DNA of 64,000 bases from NCBI GenBank assembly GCA_035609245.1, contig CP141202.1:1302001-1366000 (forward strand), in the 5' to 3' direction. The position numbers were made by a program, and so were the translations under genes. The notes beneath the pieces are model-generated. The model did not search any database. It was not told the DNA's origin and was given only the letters and a program-made list of their open reading frames with translations. This DNA is from Bacteroidales bacterium MB20-C3-3 (GTDB lineage Bacteria; Bacteroidota; Bacteroidia; Bacteroidales; UBA932). Below, in pieces: positions 9,392 through 17,695 of this stretch. The first letter of the stretch is position 1. Every line of letters starts with the position of its first letter.

Positions 9392-11319
9392 AAAATCACC
9401 TTCTCTACCTACTCTTTATAATTACTTTCTTTTCCAAATCAGAGCAAGTTTACAGCACCCCACAGGATCAAGAGAGAGCAGGCACAGGAATAAACCTTGT
9501 AATTGCTTCATATAATCCTGATACAAAAAGGATGAGCGATTTTGTAAATGCATTCCAGAACACTCTTCTTGCAAAGAATCCATCAAATAAGGTTATGCTG
9601 CAGGATATGGGATTTAAGAATTTTCAGACAGAGTCTCATTTATGGTGTGATCAGCTTAAAGAGGTCCTCTCCGGATATGAAAAGGGAGATTTAAGATCAG
9701 TGGTTTTTTTGGGACAGGAGGCCTGGGCTTCATATCTAACCCTGTCAATCAAAGACTCCCAATTTGCAGCACTTATGAAGGATATTCCCACTTTTGCTGC
9801 ATTCGCCAGCCTTAACGGGATTGAAATTCCAAAAGACTCTGTTACTACATACTGGGACCCTGTTTCAATTTCTGTAACGGACCAAAAAGAGTATATAGGC
9901 TACTCCGGTGGTTATCTTAATGTATACGATTTCAGCAAAAACATAGGGTTGATAAAGACCTTCTTTCCTAATGTCAGTACCATTGCCCTCCTTACTGACA
10001 ATACATATGGAGGGGCATCCATTAAATCACTTGTAAAAACTGAATCCAGACTATATCCGGAAATTGATTTTCACTATCTGGACGGGAGGTTATTTACTGA
10101 AGAGGAGGTGACTCGTCAAATTGATGCACTACCTGAAAACAGCGTTATACTGCTTGGCACATGGAGAGTTAACAAAAAGGGGCAATATTTTCTTGGAAAT
10201 TCACTTCAGAATATCATTAGCGGAAGAGTTGAGCTACCAGTCTTTTCTCTGACAGGGCTGGGTTTAGGCAGCCTTGCACTTGGTGGATACATACCTGAGT
10301 ATAATACAGATCCAAAAGAGATTGCAAGACAAATTGATCAGTTCTATATTGGCAATAAAGATGAGATCAGGTTTATTCATAATGAGAGCACTTACAGCTT
10401 TGATCAGAGAAAACTTACCCAGATGGGGGTACAGAATTATCAGCTCCCGGCAAACAGCGTAATAACAGACAGCGAAGATCCTCAGTTAAAACAGTACAAA
10501 CAATTCTTATATCTTGCAGTAATTGCAGTAATTATTTTAATTTCACTTGTAATATTTCTGGCAATCATTTATACAAAAAACAGAAATCTAAGGAGAACTT
10601 TAGAGAAAAACGAGAAGGAGATTCTTGAAGCTAAAGAGAGAGCAGAAGAGGGCGATAAATTAAAATCTGCATTCCTCGCAAATATGAGTCACGAGATCAG
10701 AACTCCGCTAAATGCGATTGTAGGCTTCTCTCAACTTATGAGCGAGGAGAGTTGTGCAAAAGAGGACAGGATAAGTTACAGCAGCGTTATTGCTCAAAAT
10801 TCAGAGATGCTTCTCACCCTGATTTCAGACATCCTTGACATCTCCAAGATGGATACCGGCAAATTTGAACTGGATATAAGAGAAGTGAATCTTAAAGAAC
10901 TCTGCAACAGGATATTTCAGACAACCACACACCTTAAGAGAGAGGGTGTTGAGTATATCTGCAAACCTCATCAGGGAGAGGTTATACTAAAAACAGATCT
11001 TCACAGGATATCACAGGTACTTATAAACCTTATTACAAACTCAAACAAGTTCACCGAGAAGGGCTCAATTACTTTAGGATACGAACTCAGGCCTGAGAAG
11101 GGAGATGTTCTCTTTACTGTCACAGATACCGGGAGAGGTATTCCTGCGGAAAAACACTCCAGACTATTTGCAAGGTTTGAAAAGCTTGATGAATATACAC
11201 AGGGAGCCGGACTTGGCCTTGCCATATCTAAGCAGATTGTAACCAGATTAGGCGGGAAAATATGGATAGATCCTGACTATACCAACGGTGCCAGATTTTG
11301 TTTCACCCATCCTCTTTAA
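9388..11319 (+). CDS. membrane sensor histidine kinase with periplasmic-binding-protein-like sensor domain
   Basis: The protein is 643 residues. After a signal sequence (MKNHLLYLLFIITFF), residues ~30-370 resemble a periplasmic ABC-type substrate-binding domain (LVIASYNPDTKRM, VVFLGQEAWASYL, IALLTDNTYGG). A membrane segment (FLYLAVIAVIILISLVIF) follows, then a HisKA domain with the phospho-accepting His435 in NMSHEIRTPLNAIVGFSQLM, and a HATPase domain with NLITNSNKF, DTGRGIP and GAGLGLAIS. No receiver or DNA-binding domain is attached and no response regulator is adjacent, so the partner lies elsewhere. The start at 9388 overlaps the previous stop; a longer in-frame start at 9205 would lie inside the flippase gene. 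Confidence 0.88.
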   Translation: MKNHLLYLLFIITFFSKSEQVYSTPQDQERAGTGINLVIASYNPDTKRMSDFVNAFQNTLLAKNPSNKVMLQDMGFKNFQTESHLWCDQLKEVLSGYEKGDLRSVVFLGQEAWASYLTLSIKDSQFAALMKDIPTFAAFASLNGIEIPKDSVTTYWDPVSISVTDQKEYIGYSGGYLNVYDFSKNIGLIKTFFPNVSTIALLTDNTYGGASIKSLVKTESRLYPEIDFHYLDGRLFTEEEVTRQIDALPENSVILLGTWRVNKKGQYFLGNSLQNIISGRVELPVFSLTGLGLGSLALGGYIPEYNTDPKEIARQIDQFYIGNKDEIRFIHNESTYSFDQRKLTQMGVQNYQLPANSVITDSEDPQLKQYKQFLYLAVIAVIILISLVIFLAIIYTKNRNLRRTLEKNEKEILEAKERAEEGDKLKSAFLANMSHEIRTPLNAIVGFSQLMSEESCAKEDRISYSSVIAQNSEMLLTLISDILDISKMDTGKFELDIREVNLKELCNRIFQTTTHLKREGVEYICKPHQGEVILKTDLHRISQVLINLITNSNKFTEKGSITLGYELRPEKGDVLFTVTDTGRGIPAEKHSRLFARFEKLDEYTQGAGLGLAISKQIVTRLGGKIWIDPDYTNGARFCFTHPL

Positions 11320-11331
11320 AAATAAATCAAA

Positions 11332-11859
11332 ATGAAAAGATTCCTGATAGTAATCATAACCATTTTATTATTTTCCGAACTCTCCGCTCAGGAGAAAAAA
11401 AACCTGGAATTTTCTGCAGAAGTTGGTTTAATTAAAGGAGTAGGTGCACAAAGGCACGATGTTGCACTTGCAGCTCTTAACCTTGATTTCAGACTATCTA
11501 ACCTATCCCTGGTGGGAATTGGAGCAGGGGCCGGAGTAACGGATGGCACATTTGATAAAATAATATTCCCCCTCTATTTGAGGATGAAACTCTATTTTCT
11601 TGAATCTAAAGTATCTCCCTTTTTCCTGATGAACATAGGATACACATTTAGTTCTGAACACAAACCCGGGGATGGATTTGGAGTTATGTTTGCACCCTAT
11701 ATAGGTGCTGATTTCAGTTACTTTAAAAGAAGTGCTCTTTATGCAATGATAGGCACTAACAATCAGAGCCATGTGGTTTTTAACGAATTAAACATTAGCT
11801 CAAGATATATTAATAAGTTCCTCTGGGGGCCTGAAATCCGCATCGGCTATAGGTTCTGA
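11332..11859 (+). CDS. secreted beta-barrel-like protein, unknown function
   Basis: The 175-residue product has an N-terminal signal peptide (MKRFLIVIITILLFSELSAQ) and then alternating hydrophobic/polar strands with many Gly and aromatic residues, ending in GPEIRIGYRF, a typical final barrel strand with terminal Phe. This suggests a small outer-membrane beta-barrel. I do not recognise a named family. It follows the sensor kinase gene by 12 bases and is probably cotranscribed with it, so it could be part of the same envelope response. Confidence 0.7.
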   Translation: MKRFLIVIITILLFSELSAQEKKNLEFSAEVGLIKGVGAQRHDVALAALNLDFRLSNLSLVGIGAGAGVTDGTFDKIIFPLYLRMKLYFLESKVSPFFLMNIGYTFSSEHKPGDGFGVMFAPYIGADFSYFKRSALYAMIGTNNQSHVVFNELNISSRYINKFLWGPEIRIGYRF

Positions 11860-11921
11860 TTTGGTAAAACCATTTATTTTTCATATATTGCTTCATAACA
11901 TCATTAAACTTGAGCATATTT

Positions 11922-12131
11922 ATGAAAAAGTACATCTTCTTTACTTGTGATGGATCTACTATGGATCCTGACGGAAATGACACTGAAAATTGCCAGATAC
12001 TTGGTTGGGCAGAGGGGAGTGATGAGCAGGAGGCCTTCCTCAATTTCAAAAATGAATATAAATTTGTAAATAGTTACGAAAAAGTTCAGTGTCAGGAATT
12101 GGCAAGTGAAAAAATATACAGACTGATCTGA
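11922..12131 (+). CDS. small hypothetical protein
   Basis: A 69-residue acidic soluble protein beginning MKKYIFFTCDGSTMDPDGND. It has no signal peptide or membrane segment. The beginning could be a beta strand followed by a DGSTMDPDGN loop. It lies 62 bases after the barrel gene and six bases before the DUF1295 gene, and this spacing, its clean start and continuing frame support its being real. I do not recognise its family. Confidence 0.6.
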   Translation: MKKYIFFTCDGSTMDPDGNDTENCQILGWAEGSDEQEAFLNFKNEYKFVNSYEKVQCQELASEKIYRLI

Positions 12132-12137
12132 TAATAC

Positions 12138-13016
12138 ATGGAAAATTTTCTAGTTGATTTCTTTTGGGGTAACAATAGTGTTGCCTCCCTGGCTTCTTTA
12201 TGGATAGTAGTGATGCTCTCAGTTGCTGCTCTTTGCTTTGTAGTCTCTGAATTATCTCAAAATTACAGCCAGGTAGACAAATTATGGAGTTTAATGCCCC
12301 CAATCTACGGGATAATTACTCTTGCATTTTTCCCGGATTCCGGAAGAGTCCTTATTATGACAATTCTTGCAATAGCCTGGGGAGCCAGGTTAACCTGGAA
12401 CTTTGCCAGAAAGGGAGGCTACAGCATTATCCCATGGCAGGGAGACGAAGACTACAGATGGGGAGTGCTGAGAGAAAAACCGCTACTAAAAGGGAGAGTA
12501 AGATTCAGCCTTTTTAATCTTCTATTTATATCCTTTTACCAGCAGCTCCTGATAATGCTATTCTCAACTCCGTTGCTTGTCGCTGCGTCATATCCGGACA
12601 AACCTCTTGGCTGGATTGATATATTGGCTGCCCTTCTGGTTATTGGATTCCTCACACTGGAGACTATCGCAGACAACCAGCTGTTCAATTTCCAAAAACA
12701 GAAAAAAGGCATCGCAGAAAAAGATGGTAAATTTGAAAAATCTCACAAATCGGGATTTATGCAAGATGGCCTTTTTTCAATTTCAAGGCACCCTAACTGG
12801 CTGGGAGAACAATCTGTATGGGTTTGTTTTTATATGTTTAGCATTTCGGCATCCGGTTTAATAATTAACTGGAGCATAGTAGGTGCTATTCTTCTTGTCC
12901 TGCTTTTCCAGGGGAGCGCATGGATTACTGAAGGTATAAGTAAGGGGAAATATCCAGATTACCATAATTACATAAAATCAGTACCAAAATTCCTCCCAAG
13001 GCTCTTTAGAATGTAG
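12138..13016 (+). CDS. DUF1295 family membrane protein (steroid 5-alpha-reductase-like)
   Basis: The product is 292 residues with about seven membrane segments. DUF1295 features are QVDKLWSLMPPIYG in the N-terminal third, WGARLTWNFARKGGY and WQGDEDYRWGVLRE, and the C-terminal LFSISRHPNWLGEQSVW and YHNYIKSVPKFLPRL typical of the 5-alpha reductase / isoprenylcysteine methyltransferase-like fold. Family members are thought to be NAD(P)H-dependent lipid reductases, but the bacterial substrate is unknown. The next gene begins immediately after its stop codon. Confidence 0.88.
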   Translation: MENFLVDFFWGNNSVASLASLWIVVMLSVAALCFVVSELSQNYSQVDKLWSLMPPIYGIITLAFFPDSGRVLIMTILAIAWGARLTWNFARKGGYSIIPWQGDEDYRWGVLREKPLLKGRVRFSLFNLLFISFYQQLLIMLFSTPLLVAASYPDKPLGWIDILAALLVIGFLTLETIADNQLFNFQKQKKGIAEKDGKFEKSHKSGFMQDGLFSISRHPNWLGEQSVWVCFYMFSISASGLIINWSIVGAILLVLLFQGSAWITEGISKGKYPDYHNYIKSVPKFLPRLFRM

Positions 13017-14024
13017 ATGACAAAGGTTGCTTACAGAGTTATTATTCTTACTTTTTCCCTGCTGCTCCTTACACTTCCACAGGTTAGGGGTGAGCTTCGC
13101 AAGGGGGAGAGTGTACAGCCACATACAGACACTATCTTTGAGCTCTCCATTTTTGTCATACCCTCACACAGACCCCTGGACTGGACATCTCCATCTTCAA
13201 TTCTGCGATCTACAGTAAATAGTTTTATGGAGGCCTCCTTTAGCAGAAAACTATATTCGATAGGCCATCTGTTCATAGAACTCAACAATCCGGAGGGGAT
13301 CCCATTAATCAGAACATCTATTGCAAGCAAAGAGCCATCTGAACAGAGGGCTATGGTTCTTAAGGAGAAAATCGGTCTTGCTATGCTGGGGGCTCCTGTT
13401 AAGGGCAGGATGGAGAGCATGGAGGAGCTGGAGACAAAAATTAACCGATTCGCAAAAAAAAAGAAAATCTCTTTTATCTCATATAAAATTTTACCTGCTG
13501 CTGCAGAGAGAGTTATTAATTTTGTTAAAGCTTTCACATCAAGAGATTCAGCTGGTTTTAGCCAGTCCGACAGATACGGCGGGGCATTCTGGCCAAGATT
13601 CAAAGGAGAGGGGGCAGGATGCAGTGCCTTTGGAATGGCAGCATTGGAATTAACCGGTGCCAGGATAGATTACCCTGACTGGTATGTTAAGGTACAGGTT
13701 CCATATGATCTCGTGGGAGGCAAATATAATAATGGCAATAAAATCAGGCCAAGAGATATACTACAAAGAAAATACTGGTATAAGGGATCAGGCATTGAAA
13801 ACGAGGACTATTATACACATTTCATATACGACCCCAGTTATATATACAACTGGATCTTGAATCAGCTTTCAGCAGACCATTTGCCGGAAGGATTTACCAA
13901 AAGCACAAAAACCTCCAAAAATGGCAGGGTGATTGAAGGGTTATCCTTTGACGCTACCAACATTAAAACTCCCTCCGAACCCATTTTTAAAGAGAGAGCC
14001 TACCCCTCCATCTTTGCACACTAA
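13017..14024 (+). CDS. secreted protein with permuted NlpC/P60-like His...Cys signature (paralog 1)
   Basis: The 335-residue protein has a signal peptide ending near residue 25. Two motifs stand out: YSIGHLFIELN with His84, and [19 protein letters not shown] with Cys202. A His box (GH-hydrophobic-strand) followed by a Cys at the start of a helix is the order found in circularly permuted NlpC/P60 (YiiX/LRAT-like) papain-fold enzymes, so a periplasmic cysteine hydrolase or acyltransferase is possible. No family name is certain. It is directly followed by a paralog with the same motifs; the two share long blocks such as YGG(A/V)FWPR and (D/E)GAGCSAF-like sequences. It abuts the DUF1295 stop codon. 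Confidence 0.75.
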   Translation: MTKVAYRVIILTFSLLLLTLPQVRGELRKGESVQPHTDTIFELSIFVIPSHRPLDWTSPSSILRSTVNSFMEASFSRKLYSIGHLFIELNNPEGIPLIRTSIASKEPSEQRAMVLKEKIGLAMLGAPVKGRMESMEELETKINRFAKKKKISFISYKILPAAAERVINFVKAFTSRDSAGFSQSDRYGGAFWPRFKGEGAGCSAFGMAALELTGARIDYPDWYVKVQVPYDLVGGKYNNGNKIRPRDILQRKYWYKGSGIENEDYYTHFIYDPSYIYNWILNQLSADHLPEGFTKSTKTSKNGRVIEGLSFDATNIKTPSEPIFKERAYPSIFAH

Positions 14025-14036
14025 AATCCGGGCTTT

Positions 14037-15038
14037 ATGAAAATAATATCTCTGAGAAGTACATGGGTGCTTTTGTCAGTCATTTGTTTTATAAGTGTTT
14101 CAGGAACAAGTATTAATAAAGTTCAGGATACATTAAAAGCAAATGAACTTATACTCTACACTGTTCCATCTTATATTCCGCTTGACTGGAGCTCCCCCTC
14201 CTCTTTGATGGAGACCTCAATAGATAGTTTTATATACTCCCGATTCTCAAAAAAATCGTATTCAATAGGGCATATGATTATTGTTCTTAACTCCCCTCTG
14301 GCAGACTCATCAGTTAAAATGGCTATGAGGTCAACATCAAACCGGGAAAAAATTAATCTGTTTATTAAAGATGGTGTTGGGATGGGTATCCTGGGTGCTC
14401 CTATGCAGGGAAGACTTGAAACCTCAGGGGAGATAGATGAATTCCTTTTATTGTATCAACAGAGAGAGAGCAGAAAGATCTCATTTTTGAGATATGTACT
14501 AAACGAAAAATCAACCTCACGAGTCATTGAGTTTTTAAATTTATATTCAGGAAAATCCAAAGAGGAGTACCAACCATACAAACTCTACGGAGGAGTCTTC
14601 TGGCCCCGGTATGAAAACGAGGGAGCAGGCTGCTCAGCCTTTGCCATAGCCACTCTTGAGGTAGCAGGAATCTCTGTTGATAATCCGGAGTGGTATATTT
14701 CAGTAAACATCCCGGGGGATATTGTAGGGGGTCCTTTTAACAACGGAAGAAGGGTAAAAGGCGTTGATATTGAATATGCTAAAGAGTGGCATAACGGTGA
14801 TGGTATTCCTGAGAAAGATTTCTTTCCTTACAAAGTTTACGACCCCTCAAAAATCTACAATTGGATAAATACAATTTTCTCTAAAGGATCAGAAAAATAC
14901 AAACCATATTCTATTGGAAGGATAAAAGGTTTGACATGTGATGCAAGGGAGATAATTCCGGATATGAATGAGCCGATCATTTTAAAAAGGGAGCAACCAT
15001 CTTGTTTTGTGACTGTTTTAAAGGAGAGAGTCAAATAG
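14037..15038 (+). CDS. secreted protein with permuted NlpC/P60-like His...Cys signature (paralog 2)
   Basis: This 333-residue protein is a tandem paralog of the preceding gene. It has an N-terminal signal sequence ([13 protein letters not shown]), PLDWSSPSS matching PLDWTSPSS in paralog 1, [11 protein letters not shown] with His79, and [21 protein letters not shown] with Cys199. The region [15 protein letters not shown] matches PYDLVGGKYNNGNKI. Conservation is concentrated around the putative His and Cys, which supports both as functional residues. The spacing of 12 bases makes them one transcript. The role is unknown; a papain-like hydrolase of the envelope is an inference. Confidence 0.75.
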   Translation: MKIISLRSTWVLLSVICFISVSGTSINKVQDTLKANELILYTVPSYIPLDWSSPSSLMETSIDSFIYSRFSKKSYSIGHMIIVLNSPLADSSVKMAMRSTSNREKINLFIKDGVGMGILGAPMQGRLETSGEIDEFLLLYQQRESRKISFLRYVLNEKSTSRVIEFLNLYSGKSKEEYQPYKLYGGVFWPRYENEGAGCSAFAIATLEVAGISVDNPEWYISVNIPGDIVGGPFNNGRRVKGVDIEYAKEWHNGDGIPEKDFFPYKVYDPSKIYNWINTIFSKGSEKYKPYSIGRIKGLTCDAREIIPDMNEPIILKREQPSCFVTVLKERVK

Positions 15039-15068
15039 TTGCATATTTACAATTTTATAGTACCTTTG
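15039..15068 (+). promoter_or_regulatory. promoter of DEAD-box helicase gene
   Basis: A -33 TTG (15039-15041) directly follows the stop codon of the previous gene and is separated by exactly 19 bases from a -7 TACCTTTG (15061-15068). The ATG at 15077 lies only eight bases further, giving a very short leader. Confidence 0.75.
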
Positions 15069-15076
15069 CGCCCCTA

Positions 15077-16249
15077 ATGACATTCGATAATCTTGAAATT
15101 ATAGAGCCTCTATTGAGAGCTCTTAATCATGAGGGGTATTCTACCCCCACACCCATTCAGCAACAGGCTATTCCGGTAATTCTAAATAACCACGATGTAC
15201 TAGGTTGCGCACAGACAGGCACCGGCAAGACGGCTGCATTCTCCATTCCTATTCTTCAGAATATTTACAAGGCTACAACAAAAGGCCAGAGAAGAGAGGT
15301 AAAAGCTCTTGTATTAACTCCAACCAGGGAACTCGCTGTTCAAATTGACGAAAGTTTTGCAGCATACGGAAGATACACAGATTTAAGACATACAGTAATA
15401 TACGGAGGGGTTGGTCAAAGAACCCAGACAGATGCTCTCAGAAGAGGAGTAGATATTCTTGTTGCAACTCCGGGAAGGCTTCTGGATCTTATGAATCAGG
15501 GATATGTTGACCTTCGCAGGGTTGAGTTTTTTGTACTTGACGAGGCTGACAGAATGCTGGATATGGGATTCATTCACGATATCAGAAAGATTGTATCCAA
15601 AATTCCTCAAAAAAGGCAGACTCTCCTCTTTTCAGCAACTATGCCTGATGAAATTGCTCATCTGGCAGAGAGTATTCTCAGAGATCCGGTAAGAATTGAA
15701 GTTACACCTGCTGCATCCACAGTAGATACAATTGAACAATATCTCTATTACGCAGACAGAGAACATAAAATGCCTCTCCTGGTTGATCTTCTTAAGGATC
15801 AGAGTAAAGAGTCAGTGCTTATTTTCTCCAGAACTAAACACGGAGCAGACAAAATTGCCAAAAACCTTTTAAGAGAAGGTATCAGAAGCGACGCAATTCA
15901 CGGCAATAAATCTCAAACTGCCAGACAAATTGCCCTAAAAAAATTCAAAGCAAAAAAAATCAGGGTACTTATTGCAACAGACATAGCATCCCGTGGAATT
16001 GATATTGATAATCTATCCCATGTAATTAACTATGACCTTCCCGAGGATCCGGAGAGTTATGTTCACAGAATTGGAAGAACAGGCCGTGCAGGCATGACCG
16101 GAATTGCACTCTCATTTTGTGATACAAAAGAGAGGACTCTTCTTAAAAGCATTCAGAAGCTGATTGGTAAAAAACTTAATATTCTGGAGCACGAACTAGC
16201 AATTTCTGAGGCTGTTCAAAAACCTGAACGCAGGAGCAGAAGAAGATAA
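15077..16249 (+). CDS. DEAD-box ATP-dependent RNA helicase, RhlE-like
   Basis: The protein is about 390 residues and carries the helicase core: Q motif ([14 protein letters not shown]), motif [12 protein letters not shown], Ia PTREL, Ib [40 protein letters not shown] and [12 protein letters not shown]. The C-terminal tail is short and basic (KPERRSRRR). It is a cytosolic RNA-remodelling enzyme, of the type used in ribosome assembly or RNA decay. The start at 15077 ([13 protein letters not shown]) is fixed by the promoter at 15039-15068; the frame is open upstream, but an upstream start would lie inside the promoter or the previous gene. Confidence 0.95.
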   Translation: MTFDNLEIIEPLLRALNHEGYSTPTPIQQQAIPVILNNHDVLGCAQTGTGKTAAFSIPILQNIYKATTKGQRREVKALVLTPTRELAVQIDESFAAYGRYTDLRHTVIYGGVGQRTQTDALRRGVDILVATPGRLLDLMNQGYVDLRRVEFFVLDEADRMLDMGFIHDIRKIVSKIPQKRQTLLFSATMPDEIAHLAESILRDPVRIEVTPAASTVDTIEQYLYYADREHKMPLLVDLLKDQSKESVLIFSRTKHGADKIAKNLLREGIRSDAIHGNKSQTARQIALKKFKAKKIRVLIATDIASRGIDIDNLSHVINYDLPEDPESYVHRIGRTGRAGMTGIALSFCDTKERTLLKSIQKLIGKKLNILEHELAISEAVQKPERRSRRR

Positions 16250-16253
16250 ACCC

Positions 16254-16261
16254 TATATTTG
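16254..16261 (+). promoter_or_regulatory. -7 promoter element
   Basis: TATATTTG ends 19 bases before the ATG at 16281 and just after the helicase stop codon. No -33 TTG is evident, so this is a moderate call. Confidence 0.4.
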
Positions 16262-16280
16262 CAAATAAAATCTGCAAAAT

Positions 16281-16907
16281 ATGGCAAAGTACGGATGGTT
16301 CATCTGGGTATCATTAATTGCTGCAATAGCATCATTTCTGGCAATACCAGTTACAAGAGATCTTTTTGAGACAGCAACTGCTGCTCACCCTTACATAATG
16401 GGTTTTGTAAAATTTGCAATCCTCTCTATGATGGGTGAGTTTCTTGCCGTAAGGTTGGTTAAAGGAGAGTGGCAAGCTGTAAGAGGTATGTTTGCAAAAA
16501 TGGTTGTCTGGGGTATCCTGGGGATGATGATAGTAGCGATGTTTGCTCTCTTCACCGCAGGTGTAACCGGGGCCACAGAGAGAGGTTTACTTTGGACCGG
16601 TGGCTCAAAACTTCTTTTCGCACTATATGTGTCATTCATAATGAACTATACATTTGGGGCAGTATTTATGGCCTCACACAGAATTACAGATTACATTATT
16701 GAAAACAGAGGCTCCGTTACTAATGCCGTTTCAAATATTGACTGGATCGGGTTTATAAAATTCGTAGTGGGCAAGACAATCCCATTATTCTGGGTGCCTG
16801 CCCACACGATTACATTTCTCCTTCCGGACCAGTACCGGGTGCTGTTTGCAGCCTCTCTCTCTATTGTCCTGGGTCTTATTTTGTCTTACGCGAAGCTCCG
16901 TAAATAG
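16281..16907 (+). CDS. multi-pass membrane protein, possibly Mpv17-like
   Basis: The 208-residue product has about five hydrophobic segments. The C-terminal block FWVPAHTITFLLPDQYRVLF followed by a final helix LSIVLGLILSYAKLRK loosely resembles the Mpv17/PMP22 C-terminal signature, but this is a weak match by eye. There is no signal for enzymatic function. Its last 32 bases overlap the convergent gamma-glutamyl hydrolase-like gene, so the two transcripts are complementary at their 3' ends. Confidence 0.75.
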   Translation: MAKYGWFIWVSLIAAIASFLAIPVTRDLFETATAAHPYIMGFVKFAILSMMGEFLAVRLVKGEWQAVRGMFAKMVVWGILGMMIVAMFALFTAGVTGATERGLLWTGGSKLLFALYVSFIMNYTFGAVFMASHRITDYIIENRGSVTNAVSNIDWIGFIKFVVGKTIPLFWVPAHTITFLLPDQYRVLFAASLSIVLGLILSYAKLRK

Positions 16908-17676
16908 AGGCTTCGTCTACCAGATGTCTGAAGATTCCGATAAAAGAGTCATATCCGTTGGATGTAAACACCTCCGGGTGGAACTGAACTCCATAAACCT
17001 TAGAGCTTCCAATCTTCTCCATAGCCTCAATTACTCCATCCTTTGAAAGGGCCGTCACCTTAAATCCCGGCGCCACATCCTTTACAGCCTGATGGTGGAA
17101 TGTATTAACAGCAATACTGTCAACTCCAATCTGTCTGTGCAGCAAAGAGCCCTTCTCAATCATTATTGAGTGGGTTCCGTACCATCCCGGAGTGCTCTGT
17201 CTGTGTTTTACGGAGTATCCCTTTAACTGTGATGGCAGATCCTGGTATAGTGTACCCCCAAAAGCGACATTGAGCAGCTGATGCCCTCTGCAAATTCCCA
17301 GCAGAGGCAATCCCTTTTCAACAGCAAGTCTTATCAGGGCAATATCAAAATCATCTCTCTTTGGAGCTATTTCACCCATAGCCGAGATGGGCTCTTCGCC
17401 AAACCATTTAAGAGGATCTATATCCTCTCCTCCTGTCATAATCACTGCATCCACCCTCTCCAGCATAGAGGATAGAAGCTCAATGTCTGATGTAAGAGGG
17501 AGCACGACTGGAACACCTCCGGCTCTTATAACAGAGTTAACATAGGTAATTGGAACCTGTGTTGATGTACCCTCTCCCCAGGTTGAGGAGATGCCAATAA
17601 CCGGTTTTTTTGCATCCTGAGCTGAGAGGCTCAGGGAGAGAAGAGCAAATAAAACAATAGCGAATAATTTTTTCAT
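16876..17676 (-). CDS. secreted class I glutamine amidotransferase-like / gamma-glutamyl hydrolase (peptidase C26)
   Basis: The 266-residue protein has a signal peptide (MKKLFAIVLFALLSLSLSAQ) and then a peptidase C26 (PuuD-like) domain. The nucleophile elbow is LLGICRGHQLLN with Cys129, and the C-terminal VQFHPEV supplies His and Glu. MTGGEDIDP is the typical loop of gamma-glutamyl-GABA hydrolases. Export is unusual relative to cytosolic PuuD. Being downstream of an AbgT transporter and a secreted serine hydrolase, it may cleave gamma-glutamyl bonds in peptides or folate/peptidoglycan fragments; this is inference. Confidence 0.88.
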   Translation of the reverse strand: MKKLFAIVLFALLSLSLSAQDAKKPVIGISSTWGEGTSTQVPITYVNSVIRAGGVPVVLPLTSDIELLSSMLERVDAVIMTGGEDIDPLKWFGEEPISAMGEIAPKRDDFDIALIRLAVEKGLPLLGICRGHQLLNVAFGGTLYQDLPSQLKGYSVKHRQSTPGWYGTHSIMIEKGSLLHRQIGVDSIAVNTFHHQAVKDVAPGFKVTALSKDGVIEAMEKIGSSKVYGVQFHPEVFTSNGYDSFIGIFRHLVDEASIYGASRKTK

Positions 17677-17695
17677 TATAGTATCAGTTTAATAT

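Noticed and set aside
13031-13603. 190-codon minus-strand frame opposite the first secreted paralog
   Set aside because: The plus strand encodes a protein with a paralog conserved at the His and Cys motifs, so the antisense frame is a shadow.
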